Shown: piece after piece, positions 27,577 through 36,400 of the stretch
Layout of the letters: each line of letters begins with the position of its first letter
Numbering within the stretch: position 1 is the first letter of the stretch
From: Alphaproteobacteria bacterium
GTDB lineage: Bacteria > Pseudomonadota > Alphaproteobacteria > Rhizobiales > JAJFHR01
Length of the DNA stretch: 64,000 nucleotides
Assembly (NCBI GenBank): GCA_024278055.1
Contig: JAJRTY010000002.1
Coordinates: forward strand, 1 to 64,000
Direction of reading: 5' to 3'
Notes under the pieces: generated by a model
Database searches by the model: none
The model's input: the letters and a program-made list of their open reading frames with translations, nothing else
Told to the model about the DNA's origin: nothing
Program-made: the position numbers and the translations under genes

Positions 27577-27993
27577 TCAGATATCAAGAACACAGATGTC
27601 TTCGTTTTTGTATTTGATGCGGGCGATTTGACGTAAAGAGGATTCAACCGTGGCTTTCAGCATGTCAAAATCTACCGGTTTTGTAAGGTAGTTGTCCGCG
27701 CCCTCTTTTAAACCATCTATCACGTGTTCCTCATCTGCCAGAGCGGAAAGGAAAATAAACGGCATATCTGCCATTAATTTATACTTGCCGCGAATTTCTT
27801 CCAGCAACTGAAATCCATCCATATGTGGCATTGTAATGTCGCATATGACGAGGTCAGGTTTGTGCGCCAGGATCATTTCCAGACCTTTGGAACCATCGTC
27901 GGCAACCAGGACGTCATAACCGGAATCTTCCAGTTCTTCCACAATATCCTCCCGAACCAGGACCTCGTCTTCAACACATAAAATGCGGGGCAT
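27577..27993 (-). CDS. Single-domain response regulator (CheY-like)
   Basis: A 138-residue receiver domain with no output domain. The acidic pocket is CVEDE (residues 6-10), the phosphorylated Asp is D52 in LVICDITMPHMDGF, and the conserved Lys is K105 in YLTKPVD. It lies 105 bases downstream of the histidine kinase gene on the same strand and is probably its partner. With no DNA-binding part, it must act by protein contact. AAGGAAAAG precedes the ATG. It converges with radC. Confidence 0.92.
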   Translation of the reverse strand: MPRILCVEDEVLVREDIVEELEDSGYDVLVADDGSKGLEMILAHKPDLVICDITMPHMDGFQLLEEIRGKYKLMADMPFIFLSALADEEHVIDGLKEGADNYLTKPVDFDMLKATVESSLRQIARIKYKNEDICVLDI

Positions 27994-28098
27994 GATATTC
28001 TTTTCCTTTGTCTGCGTTATTTTAAACTATATTAAAAAGGTTACAATTAAATTTAGATGTCAGGTAATCGCCAAATTTCGTTAGTTGCGATTATTTCA

Positions 28099-29685
28099 TC
28101 ACGCAGCCTCACTGTCCTTTGCAGCTATTTCCTCAGGTCCATTTATGGGCAGGCGAACTGTGAAGGTACTGCCTTTGTTGATTGTGCTTTCAAGAGTAAT
28201 AGAGCCATCATGCAGCTCGATCAGGATTTTAATCAGATTCAGGCCGATACCGGACCCGGCTATGCCGGTTGCGGTTCTGGCGCGGAAAAAACGTTCAAAT
28301 ACGCGCGGCAAATCCTCTTCATCAATACCAAGGCCATGATCGCCCACTTCCAGCACCACCTCGTCACCTTCCGAGTATGCCCGCACATCAATGTCCGGCG
28401 CGTTGGGCGCATATTTGACGGCATTTGAAAGCAGATTGGAGAATATCTGCTCCAAAGATCCGGGGTCGGCCTGGATTGTTGCCGGCAGGCCGGAAACATC
28501 ACAGGATATTTTGTGAGAACTGGTCAATTCCATCTGACGCTGACAGGCGTCTTTTAATTGTTTTGCCATATCACACGGCTCAACGTTTATCGACAGTTTG
28601 CCAATATCCAGACTGGCCGCCGTCAAGGTGCTTTCCATTACTCTGGTCATGCGTTCAACGGCACCTCTTATTTTAACGGCACGCTTGGTAATTTCGACCG
28701 AATTATCAAAGTTTCCTGCGCGGCGTTCGAGGCGCTGGGCGGCCCCGTCAATAATAGCCAGGGGCGTGCGGAATTCATGGCTTGCCATACTGATGAACTG
28801 GCGCTGAAGTACGTTAAGCTCTCTTTCCTTGGTCAGCGCCTGACGCAGATCTTCATAGGCCTTGCGGACCTGGGCAGAGAGTTTGGCGGTTTCTTTTTCT
28901 ACCTGTTTTTTTGCTGCCGAAAGCATCGATCTTCTTTCGCTGCCGCGCAGGTTTTCCGCTTTAACTAGGTCTATGCGTGCCTGCTGCTGCATGAAATATG
29001 CAATGGTGCCCCATAAAAACAGGAAGGTGCCAAGCGCTAAAGCCCCTGCTTCCAGACGTAGTCTTTTAAAGAACCCGGCAGTTGGCACATCGATAACATA
29101 CGCACTCATCACCGCGTGGGGCTTGCCGGTTTTATCAAACTTCGGTGGTAATCCATTGCAATCCGTGCAGCTCTTACCTGTGGTCATAACCGGCTTGATT
29201 GTACGCAAAACCTCTTTGCCAAACCCGCCAATATAGCCACTCCAGGTTTCCGGGTTTCGTTCAGATGACATGCGGCCAACAACACCGGCAATCTGCTCAT
29301 TGGCAGTGTGGGTTTTTACCGGTGATCCAGCCAGGTCGACAATTTTGATACGGATGCCTTTATCGACAGAATTCAACTTATCAAAAAGCTTCAGGGATGA
29401 TTGCCTGAATGCCCCCGGTACGGGCAGGTGCTGTTGATTGTCCAATGTTCTTTGTTGCGAATACGTCGATACAAATGCTGCGACAAGCTCAAGCATTGAT
29501 TTTTTGTTTTCGCTAATTCTCTGGCTGAATTTGTTGCTGGATGTATAGTAATACCCAATGCTGAGCACGCTGGAAAAAATTACCGCGAGTAAAATATATG
29601 ACACATTATGCTCACTCGACCAGTTCAGGAAAGCTGGTTTCATACCTTTTAAAGCGGTTATTTTATTTGGTTCAGCTGCGTTCAT
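28099..29685 (-). CDS. Membrane sensor histidine kinase with Tll0287/DUF3365-like sensor
   Basis: A 528-residue kinase. A first membrane helix (about 28-47) and a second (about 213-233) enclose a periplasmic domain of 165 residues. This domain has KSCTDCNGLPPKF (Cys173, Cys176), which looks like the CxxCH haem site of DUF3365/Tll0287-type sensors with His changed to Asn. A coiled coil (235-295) leads to the HisKA domain with phospho-acceptor His303 in SMASHEFRTPLA, then the HATPase domain (NLLSNAVKYAPN; GDHGLGIDEED; GSGIGLNLIK). It is followed by the single-domain response regulator. The signal is unknown. Confidence 0.9.
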   Translation of the reverse strand: MNAAEPNKITALKGMKPAFLNWSSEHNVSYILLAVIFSSVLSIGYYYTSSNKFSQRISENKKSMLELVAAFVSTYSQQRTLDNQQHLPVPGAFRQSSLKLFDKLNSVDKGIRIKIVDLAGSPVKTHTANEQIAGVVGRMSSERNPETWSGYIGGFGKEVLRTIKPVMTTGKSCTDCNGLPPKFDKTGKPHAVMSAYVIDVPTAGFFKRLRLEAGALALGTFLFLWGTIAYFMQQQARIDLVKAENLRGSERRSMLSAAKKQVEKETAKLSAQVRKAYEDLRQALTKERELNVLQRQFISMASHEFRTPLAIIDGAAQRLERRAGNFDNSVEITKRAVKIRGAVERMTRVMESTLTAASLDIGKLSINVEPCDMAKQLKDACQRQMELTSSHKISCDVSGLPATIQADPGSLEQIFSNLLSNAVKYAPNAPDIDVRAYSEGDEVVLEVGDHGLGIDEEDLPRVFERFFRARTATGIAGSGIGLNLIKILIELHDGSITLESTINKGSTFTVRLPINGPEEIAAKDSEAA

Positions 29686-29843
29686 CAGGTCATCAAGGTT
29701 TAATTGGAAAACTCAATACTTGTTAAAGTTGTATTTTCTACAATTAAACCTTAAGTATTAATTTTGCCTGAACACACTTTTTACGCCACATTTATAAGCC
29801 AACGTTATATTGTGTTAAACTCATCGTGGTCCTCCTGATAGAA

Positions 29844-30602
29844 ATGAAAAAGCTGATCCGCCGATTGATTCTTGGCTTCGTGATTTTGTTCCTGAGCCCT
29901 CTGGCTGTTTATGCTTTGGTTTATTCACAAACCCCCTGGCCTGACAACTGGAGTGTGGCCGACTGGTCGAGTGCCGGTATCCTGCCCGATGCCATGCAGA
30001 GCACCGAAGCCACCGTGAAGATTTACTCCGCTCGCACCGGACGCTGGAAAGGAATATTCGCGGTTCATACCTGGCTGGTGCTGAAACGCCGCTCGGAAGC
30101 GCAGTATCATCGTTTTGAAGTTGTCGGTTGGGGCTTGCCGGTGCGGCAGGACATTTATCCTGCTGATGGCTACTGGTATTCATCAAAGCCTGAACTGCAG
30201 TTTGAAGTCTCCGGCGCACAAGCCGGGGCACTGATTCCCAAAATAGAAAACGCTATCCGGAATTACCCCTACTTCCAGTATGGCAGCTACCGTCTGTGGC
30301 CCGGTCCAAACTCCAATTCCTTTATCGCTCATGTGATAAGAAATGTGCCTGAACTGCAAACCACCCTGCCCCCCACCGCTATGGGAAAAGACTTTATCGG
30401 TTATGACACCTGGGTTTCACCAACGCCGAGCAACACCGGCTGGCAAGTCTCATTAGGGGGATACGCAGGCATCAGCCTGGCGAAGGTTGAAGGCTTTGAG
30501 ATAAATATTCTGGGACTGGTGATCGGAATAGATTTCCTCAATCCTGCAATCAAATTGCCGGGCTTCGGCAGAATTGGCCTGCCAAAAACAGCCGCCCCCT
30601 GA
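29844..30602 (+). CDS. DUF3750 family membrane-anchored protein
   Basis: A 252-residue protein starting MKKLIRRLILGF, with one N-terminal hydrophobic anchor (about residues 6-28). The rest carries family blocks: KIYSARTGRWKGIFAVHTWLV, FEVVGWGLPVR, GSYRLWPGPNSNSFIAHV and NILGLVIGIDFLNPAIKLPG. The NSNSFIAH segment with Asn, Ser and His resembles the active site of NlpC/P60-like or DUF4105-type proteins, but activity is unproven. An upstream in-frame start at 29826 is possible. The 3' end abuts the convergent ABC gene. Confidence 0.82.
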   Translation: MKKLIRRLILGFVILFLSPLAVYALVYSQTPWPDNWSVADWSSAGILPDAMQSTEATVKIYSARTGRWKGIFAVHTWLVLKRRSEAQYHRFEVVGWGLPVRQDIYPADGYWYSSKPELQFEVSGAQAGALIPKIENAIRNYPYFQYGSYRLWPGPNSNSFIAHVIRNVPELQTTLPPTAMGKDFIGYDTWVSPTPSNTGWQVSLGGYAGISLAKVEGFEINILGLVIGIDFLNPAIKLPGFGRIGLPKTAAP

Positions 30603-31619
30603 TCAACTCTCACCACCACGCAAAAAGCATGCGACAGATCGCCCCTGCCCGGTGGCTTCCAGTGCCGGCGCGGATTTGGCACATGGGTCGAAGGCTTTGG
30701 GGCAACGGGGGTGGAAATGACAGCCTGATGGTGGATTTATCGGTGACGGTACCTCGCCCTTGATGGGAGCGAAGATAGCGTGGCGGTTTTCAAGACGAGG
30801 TACCTCGCGCAGCAGGGCATCGGTGTAGGGATGGGAAGGGTTATCGAACAGGGCTTCGGTGGTGGCTGTTTCGACGATGCGGCCCAGATACATGATGGCA
30901 ATGTGATCGCTAATATGCTCGATGACGCCGAGATCATGACTGATGAAAAGATATGTGAGATTGAACTCCTGACGCAAATCCATAAACAAATTCAGCACCT
31001 GCGCCTGAATGGATACATCCAAAGCTGCTACTGATTCATCACACACAATAAATTCCGGCTTGACCGCCAAAGCACGCGCAATGCCGATACGCTGGCGCTG
31101 GCCACTGGAAAACTGGTGTGGGTAACGGCGTTTGAAGCTGGGGTCAAGGCCGCATTTTATCATGATATCGTCAAGGTAATCGTCACGTTCTTTTGCCGAA
31201 ATAATACCATGAACCACCGGGGCCTCGCCGATTATGTCTTCAACGCGCATTCTTGGGTTAAGCGACGCAAAGGGGTCCTGAAAGATCATCTGAATTTTAA
31301 GAACGGTTTGTTGTGCCTGTTCCGGCGTCATCAAAGCCACGTCTTCACCACGGTAAAACACCTGGCCTTCACTGGCTTCAAGAATACCGGCAATGATGCG
31401 CCCCAGGGTTGACTTGCCACACCCGCTTTCGCCAGCCAGACCGACAACCTGACCTTCTTCAATTTTCAGGGAAACATTATCAACCGCATGAACGATTTCT
31501 TCGTGAATATCAGCGCCCAGACGCTCAGCCAGGCGACCGGCGAGATCCAGGCTTTTGAAGAACCTTTTGGAGATATTGCGCAGCTCCAGAATAGGCGGGG
31601 CAGAGGAAGTTTTGTCCAT
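30603..31619 (-). CDS. Dipeptide/oligopeptide ABC transporter ATP-binding protein (DppF-like)
   Basis: A 338-residue ATPase. Walker A is GESGCGKST, the signature is FSSGQRQRIGIARAL (with FSSGQ in place of LSGGQ), Walker B and D-loop are IVCDESVAALD, and the H-loop is FISHDLGV. The C-terminal oligopeptide-type extension has CHFHPRCPKAFDPC, a cysteine-rich motif that binds an iron-sulfur cluster in some DppF/OppF proteins. The start at 31619 lies 7 bases after GAGG and overlaps the stop of the upstream ATPase; ATG at 31622 is equally usable. It is last in the dppABCDF-like operon. Confidence 0.9.
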   Translation of the reverse strand: MDKTSSAPPILELRNISKRFFKSLDLAGRLAERLGADIHEEIVHAVDNVSLKIEEGQVVGLAGESGCGKSTLGRIIAGILEASEGQVFYRGEDVALMTPEQAQQTVLKIQMIFQDPFASLNPRMRVEDIIGEAPVVHGIISAKERDDYLDDIMIKCGLDPSFKRRYPHQFSSGQRQRIGIARALAVKPEFIVCDESVAALDVSIQAQVLNLFMDLRQEFNLTYLFISHDLGVIEHISDHIAIMYLGRIVETATTEALFDNPSHPYTDALLREVPRLENRHAIFAPIKGEVPSPINPPSGCHFHPRCPKAFDPCAKSAPALEATGQGRSVACFLRGGES

Positions 31620-32599
31620 CATTTCACCTCGCCATAAGGATGAAAACAGCGTACTTCGCGGCCCGGCTGTGGCTGTTGCGGCTCCGGCACAGCAAGACAG
31701 GCATCTGTGGCACGCCCACACCTTTCACGAAAAGCACACCCTGGTGCGAGCTTTAGCAGCGACGGTGTCATGCCGGGTATCTGGTAAAGCGGGCCCCCGC
31801 GCTTGTTACGACTGGGCACGGAGCCAATCAGGCCATAAGTATAGGGATGACGCGGATCATCAAGCACTTCATCGATACGACCTTTTTCAACGATCCGCCC
31901 TGCATACATAACACAGATACGGCTGGCCAATCCGGCAACAACGGTTAAGTCATGGGTAATCCAGATCATCGCGGTTCCGGTCTCACGGCACAGTTTTTGT
32001 GCTTCATAGAGAATTTGCGCCTGAATGGTAACGTACAGTGCTGTCGTCGGTTCATCGGCGATAATCAGGTCTGGTTTGTTCAGGAGCGCGATGGCAATGG
32101 CTACGCGCTGGCGCATGCCGCCGGAAAACTGGTGCGGATAGGACTTCAAACGTTGATCAGGCGATGAAATGCCGACCTGACCCAGAGCATCACGCGCACG
32201 TTGGCGTGCGTCTTCCTTACTGATTTTTTCATGGGCCAGAATTGCTTCGGTCATTTGCGTATCGATGCGCAAAACCGGGTTCAGCGTCATCATCGGATCC
32301 TGGAAAATCAGGGCTATTTTTTTGCCCCGAATATCGCGCATTTCTGCTTCCGGCAACTTGGCCAGATCAGTGCCGTTGAACATAATACGGCCACCGGCAA
32401 TCCTGCCAGGCGGGTCTATCAGGCCCATAATCGAAAATCCGGTGACGGATTTTCCAGATCCACTTTCACCTACAAGACCGATAATTTCACCCTTTTTGAC
32501 ATCAAAACTAATGCCGTCGACGGCCTTCACGGCACCTTCGCGGGTGAAAAAATAGGTCTGGAGATCTTCGACCTTCAGGGTTAATTCGGATTGGCTCAA
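31619..32599 (-). CDS. Dipeptide/oligopeptide ABC transporter ATP-binding protein (DppD-like) with D-loop Asp to Tyr
   Basis: A 326-residue ATPase with Walker A GESGSGKS, signature [15 protein letters not shown], Walker [12 protein letters not shown] and H-loop WITHDLTV. The D-loop, normally TTALD, reads [13 protein letters not shown], so the conserved Asp is Tyr, one base from the usual codon. This Asp helps couple ATP hydrolysis between the two subunits, so activity may be lowered if the base is correct. The start is TTG at 32599 with GGA 7 bases before; an upstream ATG is out of frame. Ends overlapping the next ATPase. Confidence 0.9.
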   Translation of the reverse strand: MSQSELTLKVEDLQTYFFTREGAVKAVDGISFDVKKGEIIGLVGESGSGKSVTGFSIMGLIDPPGRIAGGRIMFNGTDLAKLPEAEMRDIRGKKIALIFQDPMMTLNPVLRIDTQMTEAILAHEKISKEDARQRARDALGQVGISSPDQRLKSYPHQFSGGMRQRVAIAIALLNKPDLIIADEPTTALYVTIQAQILYEAQKLCRETGTAMIWITHDLTVVAGLASRICVMYAGRIVEKGRIDEVLDDPRHPYTYGLIGSVPSRNKRGGPLYQIPGMTPSLLKLAPGCAFRERCGRATDACLAVPEPQQPQPGREVRCFHPYGEVK

Positions 32600-32609
32600 C
32601 TCATCGTCC

Positions 32610-33509
32610 TTATTTCTGTAAACGCGGGTTCATGACATCGCGCAACTGGTCCCCCACCAGATTGATGGAGACAATGGTGACAAGCAGGGCAACACCGGGG
32701 AAAAAACTTATCCAGTATTTACCGCTCAACATGTATTCAAAGCCATTGGCAATCAGCAGACCCAGTGACGGTTCGGTTACGGGCAGGCCTAACCCCAGAA
32801 ACGACAGGGTTGCCTCCCAAGATATGGCGTGGGCCACCTGCACGGTCACCACCACTATTAACGGCGGCATGCAATTGGGCAGAAGATGGCGAAAGACGAT
32901 GCGCCGGTGGCTCAGGGCAAGACAGCGTGCCGCTTCCATATATTCCTTGGAGCGCTCAACCAGTGCCGTTCCGCGCACGGTGCGGGCATAATACGCCCAT
33001 TGCACCGCCACCAGCGCTATGATGATTTTATCAACCCCCTTGCCCAGAATGGCCAGCAACACCAAAGCCACAAGCACGGCTGGAAATGACAGCTGAATAT
33101 CGACTATGCGCATGATGATACTGTCCACCCGGCCGCCAAAATAGGCGGCAAGCAGGCCGAAAGAGCTGCCAATAAAGAGTGCGATAAAAGCACTCATGGC
33201 GCCCACCCCCAGAGAAGTTCTGAGGCCATAGAAAATACCGCTCAGCATGTCGCGGCCCTGATCGTCGGAACCAAGCCAGAAGGTAAAGCCCATGCCGCCC
33301 ACTTCACCGGGCGGCAGGCGGCCATCCATAATGTCCAGTTGAGCCAGATCATACGGGTCCTGAGCTGACAGCAGTGGGGCAAAGATGGCAATCAGGATAA
33401 TCACCACAATCGTACACAGACCAGCCATGGCGACTTTGCTCTGGGCAAAGTCAGAGGCAAAACGCCGCAACAGGGTTTCTTCTTTGATGACTTCAGCGCT
33501 TGCACTCAT
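32610..33509 (-). CDS. Dipeptide ABC transporter permease (DppC-like)
   Basis: A 299-residue inner-membrane permease. The first helix is at about 30-50 (VAMAGLCTIVVIILIAIFAPL). The EAA coupling loop contains EAARCLALSHRRIVFRHLLPN (about 191-211). Five or six helices are expected. The gene overlaps the DppB gene by ATGA and precedes the DppD ATPase by 10 bases. It pairs with DppB to form the pore for peptides or related solutes. Confidence 0.92.
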   Translation of the reverse strand: MSASAEVIKEETLLRRFASDFAQSKVAMAGLCTIVVIILIAIFAPLLSAQDPYDLAQLDIMDGRLPPGEVGGMGFTFWLGSDDQGRDMLSGIFYGLRTSLGVGAMSAFIALFIGSSFGLLAAYFGGRVDSIIMRIVDIQLSFPAVLVALVLLAILGKGVDKIIIALVAVQWAYYARTVRGTALVERSKEYMEAARCLALSHRRIVFRHLLPNCMPPLIVVVTVQVAHAISWEATLSFLGLGLPVTEPSLGLLIANGFEYMLSGKYWISFFPGVALLVTIVSINLVGDQLRDVMNPRLQK

Positions 33510-34483
33510 GATTTGAGGTCTCCCAGTCTGACACGCGGGTCGAGCAGGGAATAGATCACATCAACCACCAGGTTAATGACGATGAACATGGCAACTGTCA
33601 TCAACAGGTAGGCGACAATAACCGGACGATCGAGAACATTGATCGAATCAATTATCAGTTTGCCCATACCCGGCCAGGCAAAAATTGTTTCGGTGACAAC
33701 TGAAAAGGCGATGACATTTCCCAACTCGAGACCGAGCACAGTTACCACTGGAATCATGATGTTTTTAAACACATGCACGAGGACAACGCGGCGATGGGAC
33801 AGGCCTTTGGCTTTGGCGAATTTGACATAATCCATCAACATCGCCTCTCGCGTACCCGCGCGCGCCAGCCGAATGGTCAAGGAGAGCTTGAACAAAGCCA
33901 GATTAGTAGCCGGCAGTATAAGGTGCGACAGGCCATTGAGGGTCAGGAAGCTTACGGGTACGCCAAACAGATCGACGGTCTCACCTCGACCTGAAGCGGG
34001 CAGCCAGCCGAGGTAAACCGCAAAAAACAGTATCATCATCAAACCGACCCAGAACGTCGGCAGACTGAAGCCGAGGATGGAGCCTGACATAATGGTGCGC
34101 CCGATCCAGCTGTCCGGTTTAAGGCCGGCAATCATGCCCAGGGGCAGTCCTAAGAAAATTGCCAGGAACATGGCAAATGCGGCCAGCTCCAAAGTTGCCG
34201 GCATGCGTTGCCAGATTAATTGCAGGGCAGGAATGTTAAATACAAATGAGCGACCAAGGTCACCCTGAAGAGCATTAACAAGAAAAATCCAGTATTGCTC
34301 CCACATCGGTTTGTCGAGCCCAAGTGCTTTGATCGCACGTTCAATGTCGGCCTGGTCGGCATCAGGATTTATCAGAATGTCAACCGGGTTGCCGATAGCG
34401 AAAACACCAATGAACACCAGCAGCGACATGACCAGCAGAACAAGACCGCTCTGCATCAATCGCCTGATCAAAAAAGCAACCAA
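33506..34483 (-). CDS. Dipeptide ABC transporter permease (DppB-like)
   Basis: A 325-residue permease. The N-terminus VAFLIRRLMQSGLVLLVMSLLVFIG is typical of DppB/OppB. The coupling loop FAKAKGLSHRRVVLVHVFKN lies near residue 215. The start is TTG at 34483 with GGGGAGG just upstream, better supported than the ATG nine codons in. It is the first permease, separated from the substrate-binding gene by a 197-base gap with hairpins. Confidence 0.9.
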   Translation of the reverse strand: MVAFLIRRLMQSGLVLLVMSLLVFIGVFAIGNPVDILINPDADQADIERAIKALGLDKPMWEQYWIFLVNALQGDLGRSFVFNIPALQLIWQRMPATLELAAFAMFLAIFLGLPLGMIAGLKPDSWIGRTIMSGSILGFSLPTFWVGLMMILFFAVYLGWLPASGRGETVDLFGVPVSFLTLNGLSHLILPATNLALFKLSLTIRLARAGTREAMLMDYVKFAKAKGLSHRRVVLVHVFKNIMIPVVTVLGLELGNVIAFSVVTETIFAWPGMGKLIIDSINVLDRPVIVAYLLMTVAMFIVINLVVDVIYSLLDPRVRLGDLKS

Positions 34484-34578
34484 ACCAGCCTCCCCTGCCG
34501 TGGATAATCAAACAGACAATCCTCGGGCCTGTCCCGGAAATTCACTCCTCAGGACCGTCAACATAAAGATAGTTTTAT

Positions 34579-34631
34579 GCCGTCATTCACAGCAGTGCTG
34601 TGGGTCCCAGGACCAGCCCGGGGATGACGGC
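34579..34631. repeat. Alphaproteobacterial interspersed palindromic (REP-like) element
   Basis: Arms GCCGTCATT and GATGACGGC enclose nested pairs, including ACAGCAgTGCTGT and GGTCC/GGACC. The pattern of GTCAT ... GGGTCCCAGGACC ... GGGATGAC resembles the palindromic repeats scattered in many alphaproteobacteria. It sits between the binding-protein gene and dppB, where such elements often stabilise the upstream mRNA. Confidence 0.7.
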
Positions 34632-34638
34632 GGTGGAA

Positions 34639-34664
34639 GGGGCGAACCAGAGAGAGTTCGCCCC
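34639..34664 (-). terminator. Hairpin after the substrate-binding protein gene (attenuator-like)
   Basis: A 9-bp GC-rich stem (34639-34647 with 34656-34664) just after the stop of the binding-protein gene. No strong T-run follows on the minus strand, so it is more likely an mRNA-protecting hairpin or leaky attenuator that gives more binding protein than transporter. Confidence 0.55.
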
Positions 34665-34680
34665 CCTTTAATACAAAAGC

Positions 34681-36255
34681 CTAATTGGTGGACTTCACAC
34701 CAACAGCAAGCGTTTGTTCATCGGTACGGGCATCATATTTCAGACCTTTACGCACGGCCCAGGTATTGACCTGGAAATGCAGCGGAATGATACCGAGATT
34801 GTTGATACCGATTTCCGTGGCTTTGATGAGCAATTCACCGTGCTTTTTACGGTCAACTGTTGCCAGCGCTTCTTCAAGTGCTGCATCAAGTTCAGCATTG
34901 GAGAAACGTCCGCGGTTTGATGAGCCAAAGCCTTTGGACTTATCGTAGGTGTGCAAAAGTGAGCCCAATGGTGAAGACGGCTCACCCGAACCGGCCCCCC
35001 AGCCCACCAGCATGAACGAAAACTCGAGCTTCGAGCCACGCGGGAAGAAGACGTTTTTAGGCATGGTGTCAACTTTTGCCTTGATACCGACACGGGTCAG
35101 CATCTGGGCAATGGCCTGAACAATCTTGGCATCATTGACATAGCGATTGTTGGGGCCGTGAATTGTGAGGCCAAAACCGTCACCCCAGCCGGCTTCCTTC
35201 AGCAAAGCCTTGGCACCTTCAGGATCATAGGGCTCGACTTTGAGATTGGGGCTGATGGCGAAGAAACCTTCAGGCAGCAATTGACCGGCGGGGATAGCCA
35301 CGCCTTCCATTACTTTTTCAACAATGCCTTTGCGGTTGATGGCCTTGGAGATCGCCTTGCGTACGCGCAAATCTTTTAGCGGGTTTTTGTCCATGGGATT
35401 ACCGTTAACATCGGTAACGAAGGGAGATTTGTCGCGCGCTGTATCGATATGCATGTAGATGACGCGGTTTGAAACCGTCTGGGAAATCGACACTTTGTCG
35501 TTTTTCTTCAAGGTTTCAATGTCAGATGTCGGCACGAAGTCAATCATGTCTACGTCACCGGCGAGTAAAGCTGCAACGCGGGCAGAATTATTCGACAAAG
35601 GCTTAACGATAACATCGCTCCACTCAGGCTTGTCGCCCCAGTAGTTTTCGTTGCGCTTGTAAACAATACGATCGCCGGGAACAAATTCAACAAACGTGAA
35701 GGGGCCGGTACCATTCATGGCCTTGCCGGAATTGTAATCGGCTGTGGTTGCGCCGGTTCCGGTTTTTTTGGAAATGATACCAAACGTGCTCATGTAAGTG
35801 GGCATAAGCGGGAATGGTTTTGCTGTCTTCATGCGAATCGTCAAAGGATCAATAACTTCAACTGAAGTGACCTGCTTGATATAGCGGGCAAGCGATGAAG
35901 GGCTGTTGGGCACGTTGGGTGCGCGGCTGATCGTAAAGGCGACATCCTCGGCTGAAAAATCAGAGCCATCATGCCATTTGACACCGCTGCGGAGTTTGAA
36001 TTCCCAGGTCAGGTCATCAACATTTTTCCAGGAAACAGCGAGGCCGGGTTTAAGATTCTGTTTTGCATCCTGCAATATGAGCCGGTCGAACACATATAGT
36101 GCCATCATATTGTTGGGGGTTAAATTGTGATAATGCGGGTCCATTGAGCTGGGTTCGCTTTTCAACCCTATTTTCAGTGTCTGCGCATAGGCTGTTCCGG
36201 CAAAAACCAGAGAAACAGCAAGTGCCAAACCAATCAGCAATCTCTGCTTAAACAT
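34681..36255 (-). CDS. Dipeptide-type ABC transporter substrate-binding protein (SBP family 5)
   Basis: A 524-residue periplasmic protein. The signal peptide is MFKQRLLIGLALAVSLVFAGTAYA, cut before QTLKIGLKSEPSSMDPHYHN, the family-5 N-terminus. Inner blocks LAVSWKNVDDLTWEFKLRSGVKWHDG and GTGPFTFVEFVPGDRI are typical. GGGAGGA precedes the ATG. It is the first gene of the transport operon; an M81 peptidase gene lies just upstream on the same strand. The ligand may be a peptide, an opine-like compound or another small solute; family 5 does not define it. Confidence 0.92.
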   Translation of the reverse strand: MFKQRLLIGLALAVSLVFAGTAYAQTLKIGLKSEPSSMDPHYHNLTPNNMMALYVFDRLILQDAKQNLKPGLAVSWKNVDDLTWEFKLRSGVKWHDGSDFSAEDVAFTISRAPNVPNSPSSLARYIKQVTSVEVIDPLTIRMKTAKPFPLMPTYMSTFGIISKKTGTGATTADYNSGKAMNGTGPFTFVEFVPGDRIVYKRNENYWGDKPEWSDVIVKPLSNNSARVAALLAGDVDMIDFVPTSDIETLKKNDKVSISQTVSNRVIYMHIDTARDKSPFVTDVNGNPMDKNPLKDLRVRKAISKAINRKGIVEKVMEGVAIPAGQLLPEGFFAISPNLKVEPYDPEGAKALLKEAGWGDGFGLTIHGPNNRYVNDAKIVQAIAQMLTRVGIKAKVDTMPKNVFFPRGSKLEFSFMLVGWGAGSGEPSSPLGSLLHTYDKSKGFGSSNRGRFSNAELDAALEEALATVDRKKHGELLIKATEIGINNLGIIPLHFQVNTWAVRKGLKYDARTDEQTLAVGVKSTN

Positions 36256-36400
36256 TAAGTCCTCCCTAAAATTGGTACTACAGGTTATTATTGCGACACG
36301 GTCGGAAATTCCCGCATGATGTCGTTCGCATAATCATTTTTGCATTAATTCGGCACCAGCGCAAAGCGTTAGTGACTTGTTTCACAGTTTATGCTTTTTC

